Assembly: GCA_016342745.1 (NCBI GenBank)
Contig: JAEINT010000002.1
Location: 124,001-188,000, forward strand
Length of the DNA: 64,000 nt
DNA from: Labilibaculum sp.
Lineage (GTDB): Bacteria > Bacteroidota > Bacteroidia > Bacteroidales > Marinifilaceae
Reading direction: 5' to 3'
Below the pieces are notes generated by a model. It saw nothing but the letters and a program-made list of their open reading frames with translations, did not search any database and was not told the DNA's origin. This document shows positions 1 to 8,781 of this stretch, piece by piece (positions within the stretch are counted from its first letter, which is position 1; every line of letters begins with the position of its first letter). Made by a program: the position numbers and the translations under genes.

Positions 1-1
1 A

Positions 2-37
2 AAAGGACAAAAATTATTAGCAGAAGCTGAAGAATAA
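2..37 (+). CDS. atpD: ATP synthase F1 beta subunit, C-terminal tail (partial)
   Basis: The reading frame entering from the left edge encodes KGQKLLAEAEE and then stops (TAA at 35-37). An acidic tail ending just before atpC is what is expected of the F1 beta subunit, the catalytic ATP-binding subunit of the membrane ATP synthase. Only twelve codons are visible, so the call rests mainly on the atpD-atpC gene order usual in Bacteroidota. The stop lies 19 bases before the atpC ATG, so the two genes probably share a transcript. Confidence 0.7.
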   Translation, partial: KGQKLLAEAEE

Positions 38-56
38 GTACTTAATCTTGGAATAT

Positions 57-296
57 ATGCATTTGGAAATTGTTACACCCGAAAAAAGTCTTTATTCTGG
101 AGAAGTTACTTTAGTTCAACTTCCTGGTAAAAATGGTTCTTTCGAAATTTTGAAAAACCATGCTCCAATTGTTTCTACTCTCGAAAAAGGAGTAATTAAA
201 CTTCATCCTGTAGAAGGAGAAGAAATCTTTTTTGAAGTTAGTGGAGGAGTTGTTGAATGTAAGAAAAATGTAATCTCTGTTTTAGCAGAGAGTTAA
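57..296 (+). CDS. atpC: ATP synthase F1 epsilon subunit
   Basis: A 79-residue protein matching the short epsilon subunits of Bacteroidota. It consists of the beta-sandwich domain only, with LEIVTPEKSLYSGEV at the N-terminus and KNHAPIVSTLEKG in the middle, and lacks the long C-terminal helical pair of E. coli epsilon. Epsilon sits on the central stalk of F1 and couples rotation to, and restrains, ATP hydrolysis. I chose the ATG at 57; the frame is also open back to a TTG at 48, but MHLEIVTP is the standard beginning. It follows atpD by 19 bases and is followed by a strong terminator, so it ends the atp transcript. Lack of the inhibitory C-terminal helices suggests weaker epsilon inhibition (inference). 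Confidence 0.93.
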   Translation: MHLEIVTPEKSLYSGEVTLVQLPGKNGSFEILKNHAPIVSTLEKGVIKLHPVEGEEIFFEVSGGVVECKKNVISVLAES

Positions 297-327
297 TTGA
301 AGAAAGATTTAAATTATTATATCTCTC

Positions 328-360
328 AAACCCCGGATGCAATTCCGGGGTTTCTTTTTT
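328..360 (+). terminator. Rho-independent terminator of the atp operon
   Basis: AAACCCCGGA and TCCGGGGTTT form a GC-rich stem around a short loop (ATGCAAT region), followed by CTTTTTT. It lies 32 bases after the atpC stop and so closes the ATP synthase transcript. Confidence 0.9.
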
Positions 361-435
361 GCAGACAATTTGATTTTTCTACTTTTGTTCTTAATTCTAT
401 TTTTGTCCTAAATTCCCGAATTGAAATTTATTAAA

Positions 436-1470
436 ATGCCAAAAAAGTTCCTGATCATTCGTTTTAGCTCTATTGGAGATATCATTCAGTGTATGACTAC
501 AGTAGACGGAATTTTAAATCATTATCCAGATGCAGAAATTCATTGGATAGCCAGAAAAGACATGTCCTCTTTTTTAGCAATGGATCAACGCATCCATAAA
601 GTATGGGGTTTTGAGAGAGGAGCTGGATTCAAAGGACTTTTAAAGCAAGCAAAAGAGCTTAAAAAGGAAAAGTTCGATTACGTATATGATGCACACAGTA
701 ATATTCGATCTATCGTTCTAAAAACAGTACTGGTTCCGCGATGGAAACGTTGGTTCGGCATCGGACCCAAATTTACCATGCGAAGCAAGGATCGTATCAA
801 GCGAATTTTGTTGTTTAAATTGAGAATTGATCGTTTCCCAATGCCTTTTAAAGGAATGCTTTCTTTTCGTAAACCTCTCGAGAAATGGGGCTTAAACGAT
901 TATTCTAAAGTGAATACCAATTGGTATTTCCCGGAGGAGTTGAAAGTGAAAATGGATACAAATGTGTTCACTAATTTAAAGGGAGATCAGTCTAAATTAA
1001 TAACATTAGTGCCTTCTGCGGCTTGGATCATGAAACGTTGGCCTGTTTCACATTGGCAGAAGTTGGTAAGTTTACTTCCTGATTACAATTTTATGATATT
1101 GGCAGGTCCAGATGATGTTTTCTGCAAGGAAATTGAAAATGAAGCACCAGATAGAATCTTAAACTTGGCTGGAAAAACGAACCTACTGGAATCCTGTTAT
1201 CTTACGCAAAAATCTAATTTGGTGATTTCAGGTGATACCGGATTTTTACATGCTGCCGATAAATTTAATGTAAAAGGATTGTCTTTAATGGGACCAACAG
1301 CCTTTGGTTTTACAACAGGTGAGCACATTACAACTTTAGAACTTGATATGAAATGTCGTCCTTGCACCAAAGATGGATCAGGGAAATGTTCGCAAGCTAT
1401 TTATCAACAATGTATGGTTGATATTACTCCGGAATGGGTTGCTAAAGAGGTAATTCAAAGAATGTCTTAA
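436..1470 (+). CDS. Family 9 glycosyltransferase (LPS heptosyltransferase-like)
   Basis: A 344-residue GT9 enzyme. The N-terminal Rossmann half opens with KKFLIIRFSSIGDIIQ (the usual RFSSIGD signature). The C-terminal half carries LAGKTNLLE and, near residue 266, the GDTGFLHAAD segment in which heptosyltransferases bind the nucleotide-sugar donor. Such enzymes transfer heptose or a similar sugar from an ADP-sugar to lipopolysaccharide core on the cytoplasmic face of the inner membrane. The acceptor here cannot be told from sequence. The ATG at 436 is preferred to an in-frame TTG at 421. A Cys cluster near the end (CRPCTKDGSGKC, then CM) may bind a metal; that is inference. No other LPS core gene is adjacent. 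Confidence 0.88.
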   Translation: MPKKFLIIRFSSIGDIIQCMTTVDGILNHYPDAEIHWIARKDMSSFLAMDQRIHKVWGFERGAGFKGLLKQAKELKKEKFDYVYDAHSNIRSIVLKTVLVPRWKRWFGIGPKFTMRSKDRIKRILLFKLRIDRFPMPFKGMLSFRKPLEKWGLNDYSKVNTNWYFPEELKVKMDTNVFTNLKGDQSKLITLVPSAAWIMKRWPVSHWQKLVSLLPDYNFMILAGPDDVFCKEIENEAPDRILNLAGKTNLLESCYLTQKSNLVISGDTGFLHAADKFNVKGLSLMGPTAFGFTTGEHITTLELDMKCRPCTKDGSGKCSQAIYQQCMVDITPEWVAKEVIQRMS

Positions 1471-1498
1471 GTCTTTAACTGATATTTAACAATCTTTA

Positions 1499-1531
1499 TT
1501 TGAATCAATTCAAAATAAAAATATATATTTG
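1499..1531 (+). promoter_or_regulatory. Bacteroidota-type promoter of the glutathione peroxidase gene
   Basis: TTTG at 1499-1502 and TATATTTG at 1524-1531 are separated by 21 bases, matching the -33 TTTG / -7 TAnnTTTG promoter of the primary sigma factor in Bacteroidota. It predicts a start near 1538 and a leader of about 60 bases before the ATG at 1597. Confidence 0.7.
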
Positions 1532-1596
1532 TATCGCACGCGACATTAATTGCGTATATATTGAATATCAACAAAGACTAATAGTAAAATAAAAAG

Positions 1597-2262
1597 ATGA
1601 AAAAAATTGCCTTAGTACTGTTTTTAGCAGCAGGATTGTTTTCAAATCAAGCGATTGCACAAAAAGAAAAAAAGAAAGAATGTAAAAAGGAGTGTTGTTC
1701 TAAAAAGAAATGCTCTGCGGATAATATTTACAGCTACAAAATGAACTCTTTAAACGGAGAAGAGCTTTCATTGGATGCATATAAAGGAAAATTGGTTTTA
1801 ATCGTTAATACGGCGAGTAAATGTGGTTTAACGCCACAATACAAAGGCTTAGAAGCGATGTATAAGAAGTACAAAGATCAAGGCTTGGTTATTTTGGGAT
1901 TCCCGAGTAATCAGTTCATGGAACAGGAGCCAGGTTCATCAGAAGAAATTGCGGATTTTTGCCAAAAGAACTATGGTGTAAGCTTCCCAATGTTCGAAAA
2001 AATTGAAGTCCGTGGAGAAAATGCACATCCGCTTTATAAAATGCTTACCAAAGAAAAAGCATTTTTAGGTTTTGACGATTCAGAAGGTGGTCAAATGTTT
2101 AATGGATTTTTAAGTGAAAAATTTCCTGAAATCTACGAAGGTGATGGTGTAAAATGGAATTTCACAAAATTCATTGTTGGTAGAGATGGTAAAGTAATTG
2201 AGCGTATTGAACCGAACATTGTTCCAGAAGACTTTGAAGAAGAAATCAAGAAATTGTTATAA
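1597..2262 (+). CDS. Secreted glutathione peroxidase family protein (Cys type)
   Basis: A 221-residue thioredoxin-fold peroxidase. Residues 1-21 form a signal peptide ending AIAQ. Residues 22-42 are an unusual Lys/Cys-rich linker with five Cys. The GPx domain follows: NTASKCGLTPQY with the peroxidatic Cys at about residue 76 (Cys rather than selenocysteine), LGFPSNQF with the conserved Gln, and KWNFTKF with the conserved Trp-Asn. Bacterial Cys-GPx enzymes generally reduce hydroperoxides with thioredoxin rather than glutathione. The signal peptide places it in the periplasm or outside the cell. It has its own promoter and shares a terminator with the convergent gene downstream. Confidence 0.92.
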   Translation: MKKIALVLFLAAGLFSNQAIAQKEKKKECKKECCSKKKCSADNIYSYKMNSLNGEELSLDAYKGKLVLIVNTASKCGLTPQYKGLEAMYKKYKDQGLVILGFPSNQFMEQEPGSSEEIADFCQKNYGVSFPMFEKIEVRGENAHPLYKMLTKEKAFLGFDDSEGGQMFNGFLSEKFPEIYEGDGVKWNFTKFIVGRDGKVIERIEPNIVPEDFEEEIKKLL

Positions 2263-2287
2263 TTTTTTAATTTAAAAATATAAAATG

Positions 2288-2316
2288 AAAGGGCTCCTAG
2301 TTGGAGCCCTTTTTTT
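2288..2316. terminator. Terminator between convergent genes
   Basis: AAAGGGCTCC and GGAGCCCTTT flank a TAGTT loop, with a T run on the plus side and AAAA at the start of the other arm. It sits between the glutathione peroxidase stop (2262) and the stop of the minus-strand lipid kinase (2320) and probably works in both directions. Confidence 0.9.
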
Positions 2317-2319
2317 CAT

Positions 2320-3195
2320 TTAAGCAAGTAGTTTTAGGCTTAAAGGGTCGATTTTTAGGTGAATTTCTTTTCCAAAATAGGTCGGTTCTCCATCTATATG
2401 TCCTTGATCTGATTGTTGAACAATTGTTATTTCATTGGTAATGATTTCACTAAACAAAGAGGAAGTATTCAGTCCTTTCGTAAAAACTTTCCAGCCTAAT
2501 ACAGGAATCTGAAACCATTTTGGTTTTTTTAGTAGCGAAATGTTTATTTTTCCATCATCAACTTTTGCCGAAGGAGCAATGTAGGCGTTGTTTCCAAATT
2601 GAGATGAATTGGCAAAACAAAGCATCATTCCATTTTCTATTGTTTCGATCTCTTTATTTTTTAATACAAATGATTGGTTAGAGAAAATTCGGAAGCACTT
2701 TAAAATAGCTTTAGCATAGCTTGCTAATCCTCTGGATTTCATTTTTGCAAATTCGTGAGCAATTAAAGCGTCAAAACCAATACCAGCCACATTTATAAAA
2801 CGATAATCATTTGCTCTTATCGTATCTATTTTGTTAATAGTAGCTTTGTTTATCCATTGAATTGCCCTTTTTGTATTCATTGGAATGCCAAGGTGTCGTG
2901 CCAAGCCATTACCCGAGCCACAAGGAATTATTCCCATAGCAACATCGCTAAATGTTAATGCATTAGCTATTTCATTAATGGTTCCATCTCCTCCAATTGC
3001 AATTACGACATCAAAATCATTTGTAACAGCAAGCTTTGCTAATTCGGTGCCATGTCCTGCGTAGCCTGTCTTTTCTACTTGAAGATGAAATCGCTCATGG
3101 TCGAGATGTTTTTTTAAAAGGCATTCAATATTTTTTTGTTTACCCGTTCCCGAAATGGGGTTAACTATTGCAAGGGTTTTTAATGCTGTTATCAT
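2320..3195 (-). CDS. Diacylglycerol/sphingosine kinase family lipid kinase
   Basis: A 291-residue protein with the DAGK catalytic domain: VNPISGTGK near residue 12, the nucleotide-binding GGDGTINE at 68-75, and PCGSGNGLAR at 91-100. The C-terminal beta-sandwich includes GHIDGEP, where YegS/DgkB-type kinases place catalytic acidic residues. Members phosphorylate diacylglycerol, sphingosine or undecaprenol-like lipids at the inner membrane; the substrate is not evident from sequence. The gene lies 59 bases downstream of the LTA-synthase-like gene on the same strand. That is suggestive, because phosphoglycerol transferases release diacylglycerol which a lipid kinase can recycle (inference). Confidence 0.87.
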   Translation of the reverse strand: MITALKTLAIVNPISGTGKQKNIECLLKKHLDHERFHLQVEKTGYAGHGTELAKLAVTNDFDVVIAIGGDGTINEIANALTFSDVAMGIIPCGSGNGLARHLGIPMNTKRAIQWINKATINKIDTIRANDYRFINVAGIGFDALIAHEFAKMKSRGLASYAKAILKCFRIFSNQSFVLKNKEIETIENGMMLCFANSSQFGNNAYIAPSAKVDDGKINISLLKKPKWFQIPVLGWKVFTKGLNTSSLFSEIITNEITIVQQSDQGHIDGEPTYFGKEIHLKIDPLSLKLLA

Positions 3196-3254
3196 TCTTT
3201 TAAATTAGGGATAAATTTAAAGATCTTTAGTGTTTTGATTATTGATGCATTAAA

Positions 3255-5165
3255 TTAATCCAAAAAGTTGTATCCTTTGTGATGAAATAGATAACTTGCT
3301 GTTTGGTAGTAGCTTATTGCTTCTTCTAATTCCTGTTGATCAACTTTAGCCACTTTTTGTTTGTTATCAATTACTTGATAAGATTCGACTTGCTTGGTAG
3401 GTATTTGAACAGTCAATTTTCCACCTTTTAGCAAACCAATTTTTTGGTAAGTTCCTATTAGGGCTCTATTTGGTTCTTCAAGAAGAATATCTTTTCCAAA
3501 GAATTTTGAGGTGTAATCCATATTTAGAAGGCCCATAATTGTTGGAGCACAATCAATTTGAGAGGCCAATGTGTTAATTTCTCTTGCTTCGAAAATTGCG
3601 GGAGCATAAATCAGTAAAGGAATATGATATTTTTCTACTGGAAGAGATGTTTTTCCAGCGCTAGAGGCACAATGATCCGCAACAATTACAAAGATGGTGT
3701 TCTTAAACCATTCATGCTTCTTTGCCTCACGTAAGAATTTAGCAATGGCAAAATCGGTATATTTTACAGCTCCTTTTCTACCAGAATGCGAAGGAATATC
3801 AATCTTTCCATCAGGATAAGTGTAAGGACGATGATTAGAAGTAGTCATGATGAAATTATGAAATGGTTTCCCTTTTTGGTAAGCTTTATCAGCCTCTTGA
3901 CTTGCTTTTGCAAACAAATCTTCATCACACACGCCCCAAGCGTTTTCGAAGCTTATTTCATCTTTTGTAAAGTCCTTTTTATCAACAATATTGTAACCAC
4001 TGTTGCCAAAAAAGAAGTTCATGTTATCGAAATAACCGTTTCCTGCATAAATGAAGTTGGTTTCGTATCCTTTTGATTTAAGAACATTACCAAAGGTGAA
4101 CATATCTTTATTATCTGGTCTTTTCACGATAGAATAGCCAGGAGTTGGTGGTAAGGAAAGCGTTAGAGCTTCCATTCCGCGAACAGTACGTGTGCCAGTA
4201 GCATAAAAGTTGGTGAAAAATAGAGATTGCTGAGCAATTGTATCCAAATTAGGAGTGATGTTATATTGCCCTCCAAATTTAGTGAAAAATGAACCACTTA
4301 GACTTTCTACAGTAATCATCATTACATTGTAATTTTTGTCTTCACCCTCATAAGTAATATCTCTTCTCACATCAAATATGTCATCGCTAATAAATTCGCT
4401 ATTCGAAGTTTTAATTAGTTTTCGAAGATTCATGAAAGCTTCCTTATCATCAATGGATTTGTAAAAAAGTTTATAGTCTAATTCGTTGTTTCTAAAGGCA
4501 GAGAAAATTTGGTAAATACCATTGTGAGCCAATTCGTTTGAATAGGTATTCTCCCTTATTTCAGCAGAAGACTTGTCAATTGAAAAAAAAGCCATAAGAG
4601 GCAATGCCAATAAAATTATACTGGTTGTTAGACGAGAGGTAAACTTCGATTTTGAATTAATTATTCTGTCGAAATGTTTTTTTACCAGAGCAAAAATAGC
4701 TGATGAGAGTAAAAGCATTCCCAAAATAATAACAGGCATTGGGTAAGATTCTTTAATATTTGAGATTACTTCGTGTGTATAAACCAAATAATCAACAGCA
4801 ATAAAGTTGTATCGAACACTGAATTCTTCCCAAAAGAACCATTCGCCAATACCCGAAAATACAAGAATTCCGATACTGATAATAAAGAAAACATAAGAAA
4901 TCCAGCGGTGTATTTTGGAATTGAAAATTTGATCTGGAACAACAAGCAAATACAGAACAAATGGAATGATGAAATAGGAAATAGTTATTAAATCATAGAA
5001 CAAACCAAAGCAGTAAATTTGAAGCAATCGAACAAGATTTAAATCAACATTTTGAATGTCAGTAAGAAGTAGAATGGTTCTAACCAAAAAAGAAAGTGCG
5101 AGGAAAATAAAACTAAATATTACAAGACCTCCATAACGACTTTGCAGGATGCTTTTGAATTTCAT
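3255..5165 (-). CDS. LTA synthase/MdoB-like phosphoglycerol transferase (sulfatase fold)
   Basis: A 636-residue inner-membrane protein. About five transmembrane helices fill the first 200 residues. An alkaline-phosphatase/sulfatase domain follows, beginning at NVMMITVESLSGSFF. The segment NFYATGTRTVRGMEAL carries the probable nucleophilic Thr, and VIVADHCASSAG the metal-binding DH. The domain faces the periplasm. Family members move phosphoglycerol or phosphoethanolamine from phospholipid to a glycan or lipid A. Gram-negative Bacteroidota lack lipoteichoic acid, so the acceptor is unknown. Probably co-transcribed with the lipid kinase downstream. Confidence 0.88.
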   Translation of the reverse strand: MKFKSILQSRYGGLVIFSFIFLALSFLVRTILLLTDIQNVDLNLVRLLQIYCFGLFYDLITISYFIIPFVLYLLVVPDQIFNSKIHRWISYVFFIISIGILVFSGIGEWFFWEEFSVRYNFIAVDYLVYTHEVISNIKESYPMPVIILGMLLLSSAIFALVKKHFDRIINSKSKFTSRLTTSIILLALPLMAFFSIDKSSAEIRENTYSNELAHNGIYQIFSAFRNNELDYKLFYKSIDDKEAFMNLRKLIKTSNSEFISDDIFDVRRDITYEGEDKNYNVMMITVESLSGSFFTKFGGQYNITPNLDTIAQQSLFFTNFYATGTRTVRGMEALTLSLPPTPGYSIVKRPDNKDMFTFGNVLKSKGYETNFIYAGNGYFDNMNFFFGNSGYNIVDKKDFTKDEISFENAWGVCDEDLFAKASQEADKAYQKGKPFHNFIMTTSNHRPYTYPDGKIDIPSHSGRKGAVKYTDFAIAKFLREAKKHEWFKNTIFVIVADHCASSAGKTSLPVEKYHIPLLIYAPAIFEAREINTLASQIDCAPTIMGLLNMDYTSKFFGKDILLEEPNRALIGTYQKIGLLKGGKLTVQIPTKQVESYQVIDNKQKVAKVDQQELEEAISYYQTASYLFHHKGYNFLD

Positions 5166-5277
5166 ATTATTGAATTGTTGACTTTGATAAATGACTCAAA
5201 GAAAGAGGTGAGTTCTAACAAAAATCTAACAATTCGCCCCTTATTGACTTGTAACCTGTAGAAAATTTTGAAGAATA

Positions 5278-5302
5278 AAAAAAGGTCCATAAATGGACCT
5301 TA
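5278..5302 (-). terminator. Terminator of the envelope-modification operon
   Basis: AAGGTCCAT and ATGGACCTT form a perfect 9-bp stem with a 2-base loop. Read on the minus strand it is followed by a run of eight T. It lies about 80 bases past the epimerase stop and closes the transcript that begins with the response regulator. Confidence 0.88.
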
Positions 5303-5381
5303 AGAAAATGGATTTTTAAAAAATAAATATAGGATTGATGAACTATAAATCTCTTTGTTTGTATTCTTCGATATTATAAAA

Positions 5382-6389
5382 CTAAATTTTAGCTGATATT
5401 ACTGCTGACTCTTTATTTTTGAACCAGTTAATAAATATATCTATTCCCTCTTCAAAAGGTACTTTTGGACTGTAGCCAATCAAATCTCTGGCTTTGGAGA
5501 TATCGGCATATGTTTGCTCAACATCACCAGCTTGCATTGGTAATTGATTAATGATCGGAGTAACAGCACAATTTTTTGCAATTACCTCAATCATCGTACT
5601 CAGCTGAATAGGATAACTATTACCAAGGTTAATGGTGTTAAATACCGAATGATTTGCAAACAAGTATTCACAAGTTTTTACAATTCCATCAACGGTATCA
5701 TCTACAAACGTATAATCTCGAGCTGTTGAACCGTCTCCAAACATTGGAATCGGTTCGTTGTTATGAATGAGTTTTACAAATTTATTAATAGCCAAATCGG
5801 GGCGTTGACGAGGACCAAAAACAGTAAAAAATCTCATGTTAATGATATCCAGATCGTAGAGGTAGTGATAACTATGATTTAAAATTTCACAAGATTTTTT
5901 TGAAAAGGCATAAGGGGAAATTACATTGTCTACATTTTGATCTTCGGTAAAGGGTACGATAGGGTTGTTGCCATATACTGATGAGGAAGAGGCGAATGCA
6001 AGTTTCTTGATTCCTTTTTTCTGCATAAAATCAAGAATATTTCTAGTCGCACTAATGTTGCTATCAATATAGCTTTGCGGATTTTGAATGGAAGGACGAA
6101 CACCAGCCTTACCAGCCAAATGTGCAATAAGAGAAATCTCTTCTTGTATCATATTTAAACTACCATTTTGGCAAAGGTCTAATTGGTAGAATTTAAAAGC
6201 CTTATTTCTTTTGAATCCCTCCATATTTTCCATTTTTAAGTCAATGGAATAGAAAGGGTCAAAATTGTCAACACCAATAACCTTATATCCTAAACTTAAT
6301 AATGTTTCGCTGAGGTGAGAACCAATAAAACCAGCACATCCAGTTACAAGAACTGTTTTCGCTTCTACTTGTTTGCTAACGATACCCAT
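5382..6389 (-). CDS. NAD-dependent sugar epimerase (UDP-glucuronate 4-epimerase-like)
   Basis: A 335-residue extended short-chain dehydrogenase. The NAD-binding TGCAGFIGSHL lies near residue 17, GVDNFDPFYS after the second strand, FASSSSVYG gives the catalytic Ser region, and SPYAFSKK the YxxxK active-site pair. The FDPFYS region and overall length resemble UDP-GlcA 4-epimerases (CapI/LspL type), which make UDP-galacturonate. Other UDP-sugar 4-epimerases remain possible. As last gene of the operon it plausibly supplies the activated sugar used by the GT2 and GT39 enzymes upstream (inference). The start MGIVSKQ was kept; the NAD-binding strand begins about 12 residues later. Confidence 0.87.
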   Translation of the reverse strand: MGIVSKQVEAKTVLVTGCAGFIGSHLSETLLSLGYKVIGVDNFDPFYSIDLKMENMEGFKRNKAFKFYQLDLCQNGSLNMIQEEISLIAHLAGKAGVRPSIQNPQSYIDSNISATRNILDFMQKKGIKKLAFASSSSVYGNNPIVPFTEDQNVDNVISPYAFSKKSCEILNHSYHYLYDLDIINMRFFTVFGPRQRPDLAINKFVKLIHNNEPIPMFGDGSTARDYTFVDDTVDGIVKTCEYLFANHSVFNTINLGNSYPIQLSTMIEVIAKNCAVTPIINQLPMQAGDVEQTYADISKARDLIGYSPKVPFEEGIDIFINWFKNKESAVISAKI

Positions 6390-6418
6390 AGTTTCTAGTA
6401 TTGCTTGATTCTAATATG

Positions 6419-8131
6419 TTATTTATTTGATGATATGATAGAAGTGGAAGATTTAGCTTCACTATTGTTTAAAGGAGTAATTAAGCTGACATATTTTTTA
6501 AAATGTTCTTTGTTTCTTCTTTTTCCGGCTCTTTGTTTGTTGTTATCAAAATGATCGATAATCGTAAGATTCATTTGATTTTTTTGAGCTTCGGAGAATA
6601 AATCATTGGGATCCTCAGATGACATAACAACAAAAGGTTTATTTTCTGGGAAAGCAGGATTCATTTTTGAATCCCATGCAGTAATGTCTTTACCAATTTC
6701 ATATACCAACTCAATTCGAAATGCTTTTTCCCCAATGCTGTAGTAATTGAGACTATTTATTTTGGCGTTATTGCTTACTTCAGATATACTTTTGAATTTT
6801 GGGTTTTTATTTAAAACACCTCCAGTGTGTGGTATAATAAATACAAGAACAACCAACATTAATGTGGTCATTCCAATCAGCATTCCTCTTATGTTCTTAT
6901 TAATCCAACAAACAATTAGAATTACAAAAATGAGTTCTGCAAAAATCGAGAAAAGTGCAAAAGTTTGAATTGACATCAATTTTTGTTGGTGGAACATTAG
7001 AAATACAACAATTGGTAAAGCGAAGGCAACAATAGCTATCAACCAAATGTTGATTCCAAAGAGAATTCGATCAATTTTTTTTGAATTATTTTCTTTGAAA
7101 ACCAGATACAGATGATGAAAAAATTGTCCTGCTAATATTGCACTTGGAATCAGTACTGGTAATAAGTAGCGATCTTTTTTTTCGGGAATTAGCGACAGTA
7201 GAATTACGGATGATACCGGCCATATTAAAGCAAATTTATATTCCTTTATTGCCTTAAAATTCTTTAGAGCATAAGGAACTAGTAGGCTAGTGAAAATTGC
7301 CATAGTCCAAATTCCCGATTGAATTGGAAAGTTCCAATAATAGAAAAATGGCCGTACATGTCGATTCATCCATGAACCAGATTCTAATTTTGCTACAGCT
7401 GCTGCTTCAGGAGCATGAGCAATAGCAATATAAATTGGCCACCAAAAACTGACTATAATGAAAATGATTACGGAAAGAAGTAATGGCTGCCATTTTTGCA
7501 AAATAATTTTGCCTCCATAAATCCAGGAATAGGCAATTACAAAGGGAATAAGCATTGCAAAAAAGGCAACGGGCCCTTTGCTTAAGAAGGATAAACCAAG
7601 CAATAATCCTATTGCAATAAACAAAATGTAGGATTTAGAATCCCTAGTCCATGCCTTATGAAAAAGCCATATTGCACCCAACATAAAGCTATGACAATAG
7701 ATATCCCAAGTTCCCGTACGACTCATGTATAGAACATAGAAGCTGGTAGTAAGTATTAAGCTATTAATTAGTGCTTTATTTTTATCTCCATTTAAACTTA
7801 TGGTAAATAGATACATGAAAAGTACCATCAGAGAACCCATTATTCCAGCAGGGAATCTAAGTAGACTTAGATTTTCCATGCCAAACCACATGCCAAATAA
7901 TGCTGTAATCCAAGTTGGTAGAGGAGGTTTGGCTAATCGTAATTCTCCGTTCATAGTGGGTACTAGCCAGTTACCCTTGTCTATCATTTCGCGAGCAGTT
8001 ACAAAGTTTCTCGCTTCCATGATATTCACAAAAAACTCGCTGTTGAAGATGAAAAATGAGATGTAGCATGCAATTATAAGTATTATTGCATGACTGTATC
8101 GGTTATTATCTAAAATTGAATCCAAGTTCAT
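6419..8131 (-). CDS. ArnT-like family 39 glycosyltransferase
   Basis: A 570-residue polytopic membrane protein of the PMT/ArnT family (GT39/GT83). The first periplasmic loop holds EARNFVTAREM near residue 40 and NGELRLAKPPLPTW near 65, where the catalytic acidic residue and the substrate-binding KPP sit in ArnT. About a dozen hydrophobic helices and a short soluble C-terminal domain follow. Such enzymes transfer a sugar from an undecaprenyl-phosphate carrier to lipid A or protein on the periplasmic side. Its neighbours, a polyprenyl-phosphate-type GT2 and a LAB_N protein, favour lipid A or another envelope lipid as acceptor. Confidence 0.9.
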   Translation of the reverse strand: MNLDSILDNNRYSHAIILIIACYISFFIFNSEFFVNIMEARNFVTAREMIDKGNWLVPTMNGELRLAKPPLPTWITALFGMWFGMENLSLLRFPAGIMGSLMVLFMYLFTISLNGDKNKALINSLILTTSFYVLYMSRTGTWDIYCHSFMLGAIWLFHKAWTRDSKSYILFIAIGLLLGLSFLSKGPVAFFAMLIPFVIAYSWIYGGKIILQKWQPLLLSVIIFIIVSFWWPIYIAIAHAPEAAAVAKLESGSWMNRHVRPFFYYWNFPIQSGIWTMAIFTSLLVPYALKNFKAIKEYKFALIWPVSSVILLSLIPEKKDRYLLPVLIPSAILAGQFFHHLYLVFKENNSKKIDRILFGINIWLIAIVAFALPIVVFLMFHQQKLMSIQTFALFSIFAELIFVILIVCWINKNIRGMLIGMTTLMLVVLVFIIPHTGGVLNKNPKFKSISEVSNNAKINSLNYYSIGEKAFRIELVYEIGKDITAWDSKMNPAFPENKPFVVMSSEDPNDLFSEAQKNQMNLTIIDHFDNNKQRAGKRRNKEHFKKYVSLITPLNNSEAKSSTSIISSNK

Positions 8132-8142
8132 TTTTATTAATT

Positions 8143-8781
8143 TTATGCCTTAAGAAGGAGTCTTTTTTTTCGAATTAGAATGATATTTCGGACGTATATG
8201 AGTACTCCAAATCCTTGTCCAATAAACAAAACGGGGTCGGTACGATAAATTGCATAGGATAAAATCATACATGATCCAACGATGCTTATAATCCAAAATC
8301 CTAATGGAAGGCAAGATTCTCCTTTACGTTCGGAGTAAATCCATTGGTAAATGAATCGGAATGTGAAGGTAACTTGTCCTGCAACTCCCCATATTAGAAG
8401 AGGAAGAGGAACATTTTCATTGTGAAAGAATTGTTGATAATGTACATCCCAATTACGAAGTATACTAATAAAGGCTATAATAGGGGTTGATAGCGCGATT
8501 ATCCTCGTTATAAGAGGAAGTTTACTCCATTGATTTTGCAATTGCAGATTTCTTATATAGATTGTATAAGCAATAATTTGCCCAATAATAATGGCAAAAT
8601 CATTACGTAATAAGCCATAAATAAACAACAGCCAAGATGCAAGAATGCTTAATTGCCAAAAGATAGCAGGCGAAAGGGAATCGCCAGCTTTTTCTGATTT
8701 AATCCATTGTGCAATTAATCGTGCAGAAAATAGTGCTTGCGCTAAAAAACCAATAATATAGATGTAATAATTTTCCATCAT
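8143..8781 (-). CDS. Protein with two LAB_N (lipid A biosynthesis N-terminal) modules
   Basis: A 212-residue membrane protein made of two copies of the LAB_N module. The first has FLAQALFSARLIAQW-IKSEKAGDS-LSPAIFWQLS. The second has VAGQVTFTFRFIYQW-IYSERKGES-CLPLGFWIIS. Each ends in a YIRN or YVRN motif. The start at 8781 is set by an ATGA overlap with the stop of the upstream GT2 gene (stop bases 8780-8778). An open frame extends further upstream but is inside the GT2 gene. LAB_N proteins occur next to polyprenyl-phosphate glycosyltransferases and are thought to act like small carrier-lipid flippases. Here that would move the GT2 product across the membrane for the GT39 enzyme (inference). 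Confidence 0.85.
   Translation of the reverse strand: MMENYYIYIIGFLAQALFSARLIAQWIKSEKAGDSLSPAIFWQLSILASWLLFIYGLLRNDFAIIIGQIIAYTIYIRNLQLQNQWSKLPLITRIIALSTPIIAFISILRNWDVHYQQFFHNENVPLPLLIWGVAGQVTFTFRFIYQWIYSERKGESCLPLGFWIISIVGSCMILSYAIYRTDPVLFIGQGFGVLIYVRNIILIRKKRLLLKA

Noticed and set aside
48-56. TTG at 48 as the atpC start
   Set aside because: The ATG at 57 gives the standard epsilon N-terminus; the three extra residues have no family support.
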